Shown: piece by piece, positions 1 to 7,889 of the stretch | Position numbering within the stretch: position 1 is the first letter of the stretch | Layout of the letters: every line of letters starts with the position of its first letter | IMG/VR virus record: IMGVR_UViG_3300034272_000638 | Span: 1 to 27,973 of that record | Length of the DNA stretch: 27,973 bases | Strand: one strand, 5' to 3' | Origin: a virus | Notes under the pieces: generated by a model | Database searches by the model: none | What the model saw: the letters and a program-made list of their open reading frames with translations, nothing else | Told to the model about the DNA's origin: nothing | Program-made: the position numbers and the translations under genes

Positions 1-72
1 ACTAGAGTTATAACACAAGAACAGAGAGATAGAATGGTAGTAGCAAGAGCAGCTAGAGGAGCTAAGAAATAA
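1..72 (+). CDS. C-terminal end of an unidentified upstream gene (partial)
   Basis: An open frame runs from the window edge to a TAA at 70-72 and encodes 23 residues, ending in a basic Arg/Lys/Ala-rich tail. Its stop overlaps the dUTPase start as TAATG, so the two are probably translationally coupled. Codon use matches the neighbouring genes. Too little is present to name the family; from its position it would belong to the replication/nucleotide module. Confidence 0.6.
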   Translation, partial: TRVITQEQRDRMVVARAARGAKK

Positions 73-536
73 TGGTAACTATTGGTGTTAAGAAATTAAG
101 AGATGGGATTAAACTGCCTGAGTTCAGTACAACTCATGCAGCAGGTGCGGATGTATTCTTACCTGATGATGTTGAGTTATTCCGTCACCACTCTTACCAT
201 ATCCCATTAGGGTTCTCTTTAGATATTCCTGAAGGGTATGAAGTACAAGTAAGAGCTAAGAGTGGTTTAGCATTGAAACATGGTATTACACTTACCAATG
301 GAGTAGGTACTATTGATGCTGATTACAAAGGTGAAGTTGGAATGTTATTATCTTTCTTTGATATTAGTTATGACTACCCATGTGGAAGTCAAACAGTTGA
401 TGTTATACTCAAGAAAGGTTCTAAGATTGCACAGTTGGTAGTTGTACCTATTACACCTACTGAATATGTTGAAGTACAAGAACTAACAGAAACCAATTCT
501 AACCGTATAGGTGGGTTTGGTTCAACAGGAGTTTAA
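72..536 (+). CDS. dut: dUTP diphosphatase (trimeric dUTPase)
   Basis: Hydrolyses dUTP to dUMP and pyrophosphate in the cytoplasm, keeping uracil out of phage DNA and supplying dUMP for dTMP. At 154 residues it has the normal length for a homotrimeric dUTPase, and all five motifs are visible: AGADV (25-28), RAKSGLA (61-67), GVGTIDADYKGE (77-88, with the catalytic Asp82 and the uracil-stacking Tyr85), KIAQLVV (about 118-124) and a C-terminal GGFGSTG arm. The ATG overlaps the previous stop (TAATG), and a GAGGA sits upstream inside that gene. It is followed closely by a small membrane protein and the exonuclease. A dUTPase beside a T7 gp6-type exonuclease fits a nucleotide-metabolism module in an AT-rich phage that needs much dTTP. 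Family assignment is secure. Confidence 0.95.
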   Translation: MVTIGVKKLRDGIKLPEFSTTHAAGADVFLPDDVELFRHHSYHIPLGFSLDIPEGYEVQVRAKSGLALKHGITLTNGVGTIDADYKGEVGMLLSFFDISYDYPCGSQTVDVILKKGSKIAQLVVVPITPTEYVEVQELTETNSNRIGGFGSTGV

Positions 537-538
537 TT

Positions 539-721
539 ATGTATATCATCTTAGGAGTAGTCTTCTTTATCATTGTATGTATGTTAGGTTCAGCAGGACA
601 CAAGCAACGTATGCAGAATGATAGGAAGAGTAAAGAGAATGCTAAGAACATCTTCAAAAAGAAAGCTGTGAAGCTATTTGACCAGTATCAGCAACAACTA
701 GATTGGATAGATAATAAATGA
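539..721 (+). CDS. small single-pass membrane protein, function unknown
   Basis: 60 residues. Residues 2-18 form one strongly hydrophobic helix (IILGVVFFIIVCMLG), followed by a basic, then amphipathic, 40-residue tail. A good AGGAG lies just before the ATG, and the 3' end overlaps the exonuclease start as ATGA, so the gene is likely real and coupled to it. The topology suggests an inner-membrane anchor with a positively charged cytoplasmic tail. It could be a small holin-like or host-interaction protein, but nothing in the sequence identifies it, and it lies far from the endolysin. Confidence 0.7.
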   Translation: MYIILGVVFFIIVCMLGSAGHKQRMQNDRKSKENAKNIFKKKAVKLFDQYQQQLDWIDNK

Positions 722-1593
722 TAGATATTGAATTACCAGCACCCACTGTGATATTACATGATTATGATTATATGTTCTTTAAAGGAGTAACAACATCTAA
801 TTATTATCAAGATAATAAGGATAATCCTGATATTGATTTACTATCTCATATTGATGAAATAGATGAACATATTCAGAATATAGATAAACAATTAATGGGT
901 CCTCTAAATTGGATGAATGCAGAAGTAAAGAGATTTATTACTGTTAAAGACGATAAGAATGAGTATCACAGACATAAGTTTTATCCTAATTATAAAGCTA
1001 ATAGGGTTCAGAAAACTGTAACTCCAGCCTCTATTTTAAATGATAAAACTCAACAAGCAATCAAAGTGTTGAAAGATATTTATAAATCAAGAGGATGTCT
1101 GTATACCCCTGGAATAGAGGCTGATGACCTTGTGGGGAGTGGGATTTGGACAGTACTAACTGATACCAGTTATGTAGTAATAGGGCAAGACAAGGATTTG
1201 CGAACACTTCCTAATATATACTTCTATGATACATATAAGAATACTTATACCTATAATACTATAGATGATGCTACTTACTATACACAGTATCAGATGGTAG
1301 TAGGAGATAGTTCAGATGGTTATCCTGGAATACCAGGCATAGGTGATGCAAAGTTCCCTAAACTATTTGGTGATACTGCACTACCATGGGATGAATATAT
1401 CTCTATATATGTAGAACTTTGTAAGCTTCAGAAGAAGGATGAGTTCTGTAGAGATAACCCCTACACCTATATGGCTCTAATGTATAAATTAGCCCATATC
1501 CTCCATCCAGGGGAATTACTGGATAATACTACAATTAAATATAAATACCCATTCAACTACACTGATGATTATGGGTGTCCAATGGAGAAATAG
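718..1593 (+). CDS. 5'-3' exonuclease, FEN/PIN family (T7 gp6-like)
   Basis: Removes RNA primers and degrades double-stranded DNA from the 5' end; in T7 the counterpart gp6 supplies nucleotides from host DNA and takes part in recombination and concatemer formation. The 291 residues carry the metal-binding acidic motifs of the FEN superfamily in order: an N-terminal DYDYMFFKG, EADDL (Glu134, Asp136, Asp137), DKDL (Asp158, Asp160) and GDSSDGYPGIPGIG (Asp197, Asp200), the last matching the helix-hairpin-helix approach of this family. A YHRHKFYPNYKANR basic patch precedes EADDL, as in other members. The start overlaps the previous gene (ATGA) and has no strong Shine-Dalgarno, which suggests coupled translation. 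T7 gp6 is of similar length (about 300 residues). Confidence 0.93.
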   Translation: MIDIELPAPTVILHDYDYMFFKGVTTSNYYQDNKDNPDIDLLSHIDEIDEHIQNIDKQLMGPLNWMNAEVKRFITVKDDKNEYHRHKFYPNYKANRVQKTVTPASILNDKTQQAIKVLKDIYKSRGCLYTPGIEADDLVGSGIWTVLTDTSYVVIGQDKDLRTLPNIYFYDTYKNTYTYNTIDDATYYTQYQMVVGDSSDGYPGIPGIGDAKFPKLFGDTALPWDEYISIYVELCKLQKKDEFCRDNPYTYMALMYKLAHILHPGELLDNTTIKYKYPFNYTDDYGCPMEK

Positions 1594-1596
1594 CCT

Positions 1597-1782
1597 ATGT
1601 CAGCACCAAAGCTACCTAAGATTGCAGACCCTAAAGAGATTGCCCCTGCACCAGTGGCTTCTGCTACTGCCTTAGATATTAACCCTCAAGTAAAGAAGAA
1701 GAAGAATCTGAACAAGACTCTGTATTACTTACGAACAGCTAATGATGCTGGATTAGGTCCATCAGCATTAGGAGGTAATTAA
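1597..1782 (+). CDS. small protein before the portal, possible T7 gp6.7/gp7.3-type minor virion protein
   Basis: 61 residues: a Pro/Ala/Lys-rich N-terminal half, a KKKKNLNK basic stretch and a Gly-rich C-terminus ending LGGN. A GGAGA precedes the ATG, and the TAA overlaps the portal start (TAATG); its last codons hold the portal's AGGAGG ribosome-binding site. T7 and its relatives carry short, proline- and lysine-rich virion proteins (gp6.7, gp7.3) in exactly this slot. Position and composition support the analogy, but I see no residue-level similarity strong enough to call homology. Confidence 0.6.
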   Translation: MSAPKLPKIADPKEIAPAPVASATALDINPQVKKKKNLNKTLYYLRTANDAGLGPSALGGN

Positions 1783-3671
1783 TGGAACATGAGATTCTAA
1801 AATTAGTCAATAAGCGTAGGAAAGACCATAAGAAATCTATTAAAGAGTGCTATGATGAAGCAGCTAGATATAGAGCTTACACCCTTACTAGAGCTATTGC
1901 TTGTGATAAATATGCACAGACAGGACTATTCCCATTAGTTAAACCGTCTACTGATGGTAGTTGGGATATGTCTGATATGAGGAATGAGAGTGTTTCTCCT
2001 CGCACTTATGAGGGAAACTACCAACTCCTAGAGAATAGCTTATCTACAGATAAGTATGCTTTTGAGCCTAATGCAGCTATTGGTGTTAATACCATGTGTG
2101 CTAAGATTATTGAAGCTGTCTTCCCAACTGTTGTCCCTTACTTTGAACTTAAACCTTCATTAAGAGACCAAATTAAACTATCAGGGAAGATTAAAACTGA
2201 AGCTATTCAGAAGGTAAATCAAATCCTCCAACAACAATCTGATAATCAAATGAATCAGCAGATACAATCAGGGCAACCTATTACATCTCCTATTACCTTT
2301 GACCTCACCAATGGGGAGCATATCAGTTTATTAAATAACACATTTGAAGAGTTAAAAGCAGACCAAAGACAAGTATATAATGATTATACTTTACTTGCTT
2401 TTGATTATATTAAGAAGACATTTCTCCCTGAATATCAATATATGTCTATCCTCCTCTACCTTGTAACTGGTCCTTTCCTATTGTATATGAAACCTGACCC
2501 TATTGATGAGGCAGATGCTAGAGAGAGTATCAAAGTAATTCCATTAGATAAGTTTACCATTGTAGATGGACCTGATGGGAATATAGTAGAAATCTGTATT
2601 CGTGAACAGTACCATGTAGATGCAGTCCCTGAAGAGTTATGGGATGCTATTGAAGCTGTAAAGAATACTAAGTCTAATGATGCTCAATATGATAAAGTTA
2701 TTACTATCTATGAAATGATTAGGTTTAAACAAGAACCTATCAAGAATAAAGATGGTAAGACTACTGGATACAAGAAACTATTCTGTTCTGAAAAGGAGTT
2801 TGAAGGGTATGCTCTTCCTGATACTTATTATGAAGGACAAGTGGATGACTTGCCATATATAATCAATAGACCTTTACTTGCTTCTACGTCTAGTTATGGT
2901 TCACCATATATGGCTCAATTTATACCATTACTGGAAGATTCCACCAACACCAAGAACCAACTTAGGACTATCTTATTTAATGCTGCTGCATTTAGTATAT
3001 TTGTAGACCAAGCTTTCTTGAAAGAACATGAAATTGATGATATTCTTTCCATGAAGAATAAAGTATTCGCTACGGCTAATAACAATGCTAAAGATGCTGC
3101 TCATGGTATGCACTTCAACATTGGTCCTGAACTTCAAGTAGCTAGTAATATGTACCAAGAGTCTATTCAAATTATTCAATCTGCCTTTATGCAGAACTCT
3201 TCTGCCCAGCGTGATTCGGAAAGAACCACTAAAGGGGAGATTATGGTAGTTGTAGATGAACTCAAGAAAAGAATGAGTTTAACCTACACCCAACTTGAAG
3301 GGTTCTCAGGGGAGATAGTTAAAAGAGCTATTAAACAAATGAAACACCTAGGTATTTGGGATTTGAAGAATAAAGTAGAACCTCAAATTACTATAGGTAT
3401 TGGTAAAGTAGATTTAAATCAGAAGGCTGATACATTCATTGAAATGTTAGGGATTCTGAATCAGTTATTAAGTCAGTTAAACCCTGTATTATTACAATCC
3501 TTAGATGTTAATCATTTCATTGATATGGTTATGGCGTCTAAAGGATTCCAAGCTGATATGTTGTTAAGTGGGAAAGCAGTATCTGCTGGTTTAGAACAGC
3601 AAGTACAACAAGTCCAACAGCAACAGCAGATGATGCAAATGATGCAGGCTGTACAAGGTAAGCAATCATAA
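1782..3671 (+). CDS. portal (head-tail connector) protein, T7 gp8-like
   Basis: Forms the dodecameric ring at one capsid vertex through which DNA is packaged and ejected, and to which the tail tube attaches. The 629 residues begin with a helical KRRKDHKKSIKECYDEAARYR segment and have a hydrophobic core with the long alpha-helical stem expected of podoviral head-to-tail connectors. The C-terminus is a Gln/Met-rich low-complexity tail (QQVQQVQQQQQMMQMMQ, 3592-3655). T7 gp8 is 536 residues, so this one is longer. It is preceded by AGGAGG at 1770-1776 and followed 15 nt later by the scaffold, the standard connector-scaffold-capsid order. The call rests on size, start motif and context. Confidence 0.88.
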   Translation: MEHEILKLVNKRRKDHKKSIKECYDEAARYRAYTLTRAIACDKYAQTGLFPLVKPSTDGSWDMSDMRNESVSPRTYEGNYQLLENSLSTDKYAFEPNAAIGVNTMCAKIIEAVFPTVVPYFELKPSLRDQIKLSGKIKTEAIQKVNQILQQQSDNQMNQQIQSGQPITSPITFDLTNGEHISLLNNTFEELKADQRQVYNDYTLLAFDYIKKTFLPEYQYMSILLYLVTGPFLLYMKPDPIDEADARESIKVIPLDKFTIVDGPDGNIVEICIREQYHVDAVPEELWDAIEAVKNTKSNDAQYDKVITIYEMIRFKQEPIKNKDGKTTGYKKLFCSEKEFEGYALPDTYYEGQVDDLPYIINRPLLASTSSYGSPYMAQFIPLLEDSTNTKNQLRTILFNAAAFSIFVDQAFLKEHEIDDILSMKNKVFATANNNAKDAAHGMHFNIGPELQVASNMYQESIQIIQSAFMQNSSAQRDSERTTKGEIMVVVDELKKRMSLTYTQLEGFSGEIVKRAIKQMKHLGIWDLKNKVEPQITIGIGKVDLNQKADTFIEMLGILNQLLSQLNPVLLQSLDVNHFIDMVMASKGFQADMLLSGKAVSAGLEQQVQQVQQQQQMMQMMQAVQGKQS

Positions 3672-3685
3672 ATTAAGGAGATATT

Positions 3686-4729
3686 ATGAGTGATACTATC
3701 GAAACTACAAATGAACTTTCAACCCCCATTGGGGATGGAGAAGGATTACCCACCTCAGAAGTTAAACCTCAAGAGGGAAATCCTACCAACATCGAAGATA
3801 CCAGCACTACCCTACCAGGGGAAGAGACTGGACATAATGAGCAATCAACTACAGAAGAAGACACAACCTCAGAAGAAGTGGTGGGAGACAGTCCTACAAG
3901 CGATGACACTACCGATGAATCCATTTCTGACGATTCTGTAAGTGGCTTCCAACCACCCACCTATGAAGAACTAACTGGTTTAGGCTTAGATGTTAAGAAC
4001 GAACTTGGCTTCCCATTTAACTTATTAGACATGGATAAGTATACTGATATTTTCCGTGAAAGAAGTATGAATGATGAAGAAGTTAGTGGGATTAAACAAG
4101 AGATTGTAGATAATATGACTAAGATATTAGCTAGTCGTAATATCTCTGAATCTGAAATTGCTACCACTGCTGGTGTAGTATCTGCTTCTGTAGATAGTTA
4201 CATTGGGATGGTTGGTAAGGGATGGGAATTACAACGTGAGCAAGATGCAGCAGAAGCTGTACAGCGTGAGAACTACATCACTTCTATTCGTGAATCCACT
4301 TCCCCTGAGCAACTAGAGAAAGCTAAGACTTTACTTGAATCCTTAACAGGGCAAGAACAATTAAAGTTTGAAGACTTCTTATTAAATGATTATAAAGATA
4401 ACCCTAAGTTAGTTGATAAACTAATTGCAGGGGATGATGTAGTAGATGAATTAGAACAGGCTATTCAAGCCTTTAAAAATAATCCTAATACATTAAAGAA
4501 CTTCCTTAAAGATTTATCAGGTCCAGCTAAATCTAAAGCAGCTCTAGTAGAGTACGCATACAAGGAATTGGGCATGACAGGGACTCCACCTACTAACCCT
4601 ACAGATTCTGATATTCAGAGTATTGTAGAGCAGATTAGAAATGTGAAGGGTAGTTTATTATCAGGAAACTTACCTAAAGGTCTCATTAATAAGGATATTA
4701 CAGATATTCTGAATAAAATAAATAGGTAG
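3686..4729 (+). CDS. capsid assembly scaffolding protein, T7 gp9-like
   Basis: Transient inner scaffold that directs procapsid assembly and leaves before DNA packaging. 347 residues (T7 gp9 is 307). The first 90 or so are very acidic and rich in Ser/Thr/Pro (long Glu/Asp/Thr runs), the rest alpha-helical and charged, with a basic end (KDITDILNKINR), which is the usual scaffold pattern of acidic disordered N-terminus and C-terminal coat-binding helix. AAGGAG lies 8 nt before the ATG. Position between portal and capsid supports the call. Codon choice in the acidic N-terminal part (CCC, ACC, GGG) differs from the TTA/ACT/GGT-rich remainder. A 5-bp hairpin overlaps the stop codon. Confidence 0.85.
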   Translation: MSDTIETTNELSTPIGDGEGLPTSEVKPQEGNPTNIEDTSTTLPGEETGHNEQSTTEEDTTSEEVVGDSPTSDDTTDESISDDSVSGFQPPTYEELTGLGLDVKNELGFPFNLLDMDKYTDIFRERSMNDEEVSGIKQEIVDNMTKILASRNISESEIATTAGVVSASVDSYIGMVGKGWELQREQDAAEAVQRENYITSIRESTSPEQLEKAKTLLESLTGQEQLKFEDFLLNDYKDNPKLVDKLIAGDDVVDELEQAIQAFKNNPNTLKNFLKDLSGPAKSKAALVEYAYKELGMTGTPPTNPTDSDIQSIVEQIRNVKGSLLSGNLPKGLINKDITDILNKINR

Positions 4730-4766
4730 GTAATCCTACTATACAAATAATAGGTTATTACCTATT
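4726..4766 (+). promoter_or_regulatory. tandem hairpins between scaffold and capsid genes
   Basis: Two adjacent inverted repeats fill most of the 57-nt gap. The first is GTAGG/CCTAC (4726-4730 with 4735-4739), overlapping the scaffold stop. The second is the perfect AATAGGT/ACCTATT (4749-4755 with 4760-4766) with a TATT loop. The second ends about 20 nt before the capsid ATG, with GGAGA between them. There is no T-run, so these look like mRNA processing or 5'-stabilising structures for the most heavily translated gene rather than terminators. That role is inferred. Confidence 0.5.
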
Positions 4767-4786
4767 CATATTGGAGACAATTAAAT

Positions 4787-6010
4787 ATGACAGTTTACGC
4801 ACACTCCGAGAGTATTCGGCTTGAAGCTGACTCCCTCTCACAAATTATCAACTTCACCCAATTAGATATGGCAGAAGTCATCGCTAACGGTGAAACTGGT
4901 ACTCTATTGGCTGATGTCAACTTGGAAGTAAAAAACTACTACCAAGATAAAAAGACAATGAACAAATTGTTCCCTGTTAAAGATGATATTGAAATCTTCC
5001 GTAGTACAGCTCGTACTCGTAAGGTCAATGCTCAATACCAAAAGTGGAATGATACGGCTGAACAAACCTGGAACTACTTCCAAACGTCTAAAGATTCTGT
5101 TCTTCGTAAAAAGAACATTGCCCCATGGCGTATTGGTATCGCTCAAACGTGGTACAACAAAATGTTGGAAGACCGCAAGCGTGGTAAAGTAGGTCCTGCT
5201 GGATATGGTACAGAAATCATCGTAGCAGTTATGAAAGAGCTTATGGATGACCGTATGCTTATTGAAGCTCGCTATTGTGTAGATGCTTTGTACTCTGCTG
5301 CTTCCAAACCTGCTATCTTCAATGGTATCGGTGATGGTGTTAGTTCTGACTTGAATGCTTACAACTACGCTGCTATTGGGGCTATTTGGTCCCCTTCAGG
5401 TGGTAAAGGTTCAACGAACTTCAACCCTCTTATCCACATGAATGCTCCTGTAGCTGGTACAGAAAACGATGTAGCCGTCAGTACGAACACATTGTTGTAC
5501 ATGATTCGTGAAATCGCTTTAGATGCTACGAAAGCTGGTGGTACATTCTACACGACTCGTGATGGTCTTCGTGTCTTCATGCGTCTTCGTGAAACTCATC
5601 CTGAGTTATTCTCTAAAGACTATGATGCTCCTTTTGCAGGTGGTATTGCTAACGTAATCGCCCCTGTATTGAGCTTCTACAATGGTGCATTTAATGTTGC
5701 TGTTGTTGATGACTTGAACCCTGGCAACCGTGTATATGGTACTGGTGAAGCTGATACAGGTTACTTGGTTGACTCTACTGTTGACACTCGTAACGTATTT
5801 GGTTTCTATGTTAAAGGTACGCCGATTGTCCAACACAAATGGGCAGATGAGATGAAAGCTGGTACTCTTGGTACTAACGACATCTTAGAGAAAGTCTTTG
5901 CATTCGACTATGTTGATGAAAAAGATAACGACCGTGGTAACATTATCGTTGTTGAATCAGCTTACCGTTTGGTAAACGAAGACCGCCTCCGTGGTGCTTT
6001 GACCTACTAA
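4787..6010 (+). CDS. major capsid protein
   Basis: Main shell protein, expected HK97 fold, several hundred copies per head. 407 residues, no signal or membrane segment. The call rests on its place directly after the scaffold, its length (T7 gp10A is 345) and its codon use: it favours CGT, AAC, TTC, GAC, TAC and ACG far more than its neighbours, the mark of the most highly translated gene. A GGAGA precedes the ATG, two hairpins lie upstream and a Rho-independent terminator follows at once, matching T7, where T-phi follows gene 10. I do not see clear residue similarity to T7 gp10A from memory, so the assignment is by context rather than motif. Confidence 0.85.
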   Translation: MTVYAHSESIRLEADSLSQIINFTQLDMAEVIANGETGTLLADVNLEVKNYYQDKKTMNKLFPVKDDIEIFRSTARTRKVNAQYQKWNDTAEQTWNYFQTSKDSVLRKKNIAPWRIGIAQTWYNKMLEDRKRGKVGPAGYGTEIIVAVMKELMDDRMLIEARYCVDALYSAASKPAIFNGIGDGVSSDLNAYNYAAIGAIWSPSGGKGSTNFNPLIHMNAPVAGTENDVAVSTNTLLYMIREIALDATKAGGTFYTTRDGLRVFMRLRETHPELFSKDYDAPFAGGIANVIAPVLSFYNGAFNVAVVDDLNPGNRVYGTGEADTGYLVDSTVDTRNVFGFYVKGTPIVQHKWADEMKAGTLGTNDILEKVFAFDYVDEKDNDRGNIIVVESAYRLVNEDRLRGALTY

Positions 6011-6024
6011 CAGTTAGTTATAAT

Positions 6025-6054
6025 GGTGGGTATTTATTTACCCACCTTTTGTTT
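6025..6054 (+). terminator. Rho-independent terminator after the capsid gene
   Basis: A perfect 8-bp stem, GGTGGGTA (6025-6032) with TACCCACC (6039-6046), has a 6-nt loop and is followed at once by TTTTGTTT (6047-6054). It lies 14 nt after the capsid stop. T7 has its main late terminator T-phi in the same place, between gene 10 and gene 11. Partial read-through would set the ratio of capsid to downstream proteins. Confidence 0.85.
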
Positions 6055-6067
6055 AAAGGAGAAAATA

Positions 6068-6643
6068 ATGCAGATTTTAAGAGTTGGTTCACCTAACTTA
6101 AGTTATAACATTCCCCATTTAAAAGCCCATACAAAGTTCTATTTAGATGGTGTGGAGTTCCACCCACCTAATACTGATGTAGACCACAGTTTTATTCAAA
6201 TCCCCCCTGTTAAGGATAAGTTTGAGAACTACACGGTTACAGAAGGTATCTTACTTTACATTGATGAAGAAGAATCTTCCTCCACCAATACTAGACAACC
6301 TAGAGTTGATGCGAATGGAGAGCCTATCCCTTCTGATGTTAAAGCTATTGAATCAGGTTTAAAGAATAAACTTGCTAGATACCAAAAGTATGTAGACTTT
6401 ACTCGTGGGACTAAGCAAGTAACTAAATTAAATGGTGAAGTGGTGACAGGACCATTAACTAAAAAAGAAGAAAAAGAAGTAACAGTAGAAGAAGTTCCCT
6501 ATACTTGGGAAGACTTCCTATTGGAAGTATTCAATGTTACTGACCCTGAGTTATGGTTACACCAAGAAAAGAAAGCTACGACATCCCAACTAGAAACACC
6601 TGAACATACAGGGACTAGAATTGGTATTAGTAGAGTACTTTAA
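6068..6643 (+). CDS. hypothetical protein after the capsid gene
   Basis: 191 residues, no recognised family. The longer frame from 6023 begins inside the terminator stem; the start at 6068 has a proper AAAGGAG 6-7 nt upstream and is used here. The protein is soluble and charged: an N-terminal beta-like half, a Glu/Ser/Thr-rich middle (IDEEESSSTNTRQ), a Lys/Glu-rich linker (TKKEEKEVTVEE) and a WEDFLLEVFNVTDPELWLH motif near the end. Sitting between capsid and lysis genes, it could be a head-completion or minor capsid protein, but nothing proves this. Confidence 0.8.
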   Translation: MQILRVGSPNLSYNIPHLKAHTKFYLDGVEFHPPNTDVDHSFIQIPPVKDKFENYTVTEGILLYIDEEESSSTNTRQPRVDANGEPIPSDVKAIESGLKNKLARYQKYVDFTRGTKQVTKLNGEVVTGPLTKKEEKEVTVEEVPYTWEDFLLEVFNVTDPELWLHQEKKATTSQLETPEHTGTRIGISRVL

Positions 6644-6651
6644 TCGTTAAT

Positions 6652-6685
6652 CTTAATCTGCCTTAGTGATTTAAGGCAGGATAAG
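6652..6685 (+). promoter_or_regulatory. hairpin before the endolysin gene
   Basis: CTGCCTTA (6658-6665) pairs perfectly with TAAGGCAG (6672-6679) around a 6-nt loop. The stem extends outward through a U-G pair, a C-G pair over one mismatch, and CTTA/TAAG (6652-6655 with 6682-6685). No T-run follows, so an RNA processing or stability element is likelier than a terminator. It lies 27 nt before the endolysin start. Confidence 0.5.
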
Positions 6686-6712
6686 CTTAATGTAGGTTTG
6701 AAGGAGATTATT

Positions 6713-7186
6713 ATGATTACCCAACTGCAAATTAACTATATCTACTCTTTATGTCAAAAGGGTGATATTCACCAAATGAACATAGTAAAGTTTACTCCTA
6801 ACTTTACAGTGGGGGAGTTCTTTCAAGGTATCCCACCTGCTAAGTTCAAAGAGATTAAAAAAGAACATATCAAGAACTTGTTTAAAATGGCTACTATACT
6901 TCAAGAGTTAAGGAAGTCGTTATTTAAGAATAAGTCCATTATCATCTCCCCTCAAGGTGGTTGGAGAGATAAGAATACTCAAAGATTATTAGTTAAAGGT
7001 GGTAAGGGGGCTATCAAGTCTCAACACCTATTAGGTAACGCTGTAGATTTCAATGTTGTAGGGATTAGTGCTAAAGAAGTACAACTCCTCCTTCGACTTA
7101 GTAAGTGTAAGTATGCAAGAGGGTTAGGATTTAACTTCACCCATCTTGATGGAAGAATTGGAATAGGAGAGTTCACTTATGGGTAG
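6713..7186 (+). CDS. endolysin, peptidase M15 family (zinc D-Ala-D-Ala / L,D-endopeptidase type)
   Basis: Cleaves peptide cross-links of host peptidoglycan at lysis. The start is the ATG at 6713, seven nt after AAGGAG; the frame opens earlier at a TTG that overlaps this ribosome-binding site. 157 residues. The C-terminal half shows the M15 zinc site: SQHLLGNAVD (His105, Asp112) and THLD (His144), with GWRDKNTQ before it and GIGEF after, as in Peptidase_M15_3 proteins. No signal peptide, so a holin would be needed for export. The N-terminal 70 residues are helical and may be a wall-binding or spacer part. The gene overlaps the next one, a serine hydrolase, by 8 nt. In T7 the lysozyme is an early gene; here it is among the late genes after the capsid. 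Confidence 0.85.
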   Translation: MITQLQINYIYSLCQKGDIHQMNIVKFTPNFTVGEFFQGIPPAKFKEIKKEHIKNLFKMATILQELRKSLFKNKSIIISPQGGWRDKNTQRLLVKGGKGAIKSQHLLGNAVDFNVVGISAKEVQLLLRLSKCKYARGLGFNFTHLDGRIGIGEFTYG

Positions 7187-7889
7187 ATTAGTTGTGTATT
7201 ACCCTGGTATGTCAGCAGGTGAGGTTGAAGGGGATGATTATCTAGTCATCAAAGATACATTAAAGACTAAATATAAAGCTGATGAAGTTCAGATTATTAA
7301 TTGGGAGAAGTGGAGAGATAGGCAACCATTAGCTAGATTCCTTGTGCAAGGATTAAAATTAGGCTCCTTATTTGCTAGACTACCATTAACCTTAGCTGAA
7401 CCACTGATAGATATGTTATCTGACATTCCATCTGTATATAAATATGTTAAAACAGAACTACCCCACTATGATGTAGTTATTGTTAAAAGGTATATGGAAG
7501 AGTTACAGAAGAGGGTAGAGAAGGAAGTCGAGATAGTATTTGTAGGACATAGCTTAGGCACTGTCACTGCATTACAATTATCTCAATACTTTCAGGGTCC
7601 TCAACACTCAGTGGAACTATATGCTCCACCTATAGGGTTTAAAGGATTCCACCACCTATTCAGACCTATCTTAACTAATAAGATAAAACAAACCATATAC
7701 TTAGGGTTATATGACCCATTGACTAAATTGATAAATCCAAAGGATTTAGAAGATACCAATCCGCAAGTGAGAGTCCAACTTGTTGATTCAGGTCACGATT
7801 TCTTTGAACTTACTTCAAAAGAACCTCGTGTTGTTAGTAACATTGGACTTGGTAATTTATTAAAGAAATTGAATAAAGGAAACACATAA
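7179..7889 (+). CDS. putative alpha/beta-hydrolase (lipase/esterase-like) in the lysis cassette
   Basis: 236 residues with an alpha/beta-hydrolase layout: an N-terminal beta strand (RLVVYYPGMSAG), a nucleophile elbow GHSLG (Ser125) after a strand EIVFVGHS, then candidate Asp179 (LYDPL) and His206 (SGHDF), which are in the right order and spacing for a Ser-Asp-His triad. No signal peptide; residues about 60-80 are hydrophobic and could contact membrane or lipid. The ATG lies inside the last codons of the endolysin (8-nt overlap) with AGGAGA upstream, so the two enzymes are co-translated. The pairing recalls LysA/LysB of mycobacteriophages, where an esterase attacks the outer envelope lipid, but there is no evidence of such a host. 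Substrate unknown: an outer-membrane lipid, an ester-linked polysaccharide modification, or an intracellular target. Confidence 0.72.
   Translation: MGRLVVYYPGMSAGEVEGDDYLVIKDTLKTKYKADEVQIINWEKWRDRQPLARFLVQGLKLGSLFARLPLTLAEPLIDMLSDIPSVYKYVKTELPHYDVVIVKRYMEELQKRVEKEVEIVFVGHSLGTVTALQLSQYFQGPQHSVELYAPPIGFKGFHHLFRPILTNKIKQTIYLGLYDPLTKLINPKDLEDTNPQVRVQLVDSGHDFFELTSKEPRVVSNIGLGNLLKKLNKGNT

Noticed and set aside
3690-3960. Overlapping alternative frames (83 codons plus, 63 codons minus) at the scaffold N-terminus
   Set aside because: By-products of the low-complexity scaffold sequence; no ribosome-binding sites, and the scaffold frame has the AAGGAG start.
6698-6712. TTG start for the endolysin five codons upstream
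   Set aside because: It overlaps the AAGGAG that serves the ATG at 6713.
7179-7889. Naming the hydrolase LysB (mycolylarabinogalactan esterase)
   Set aside because: Only the GxSxG pattern and neighbour match; the phage is T7-like and very AT-rich, which does not suggest a mycobacterial host.
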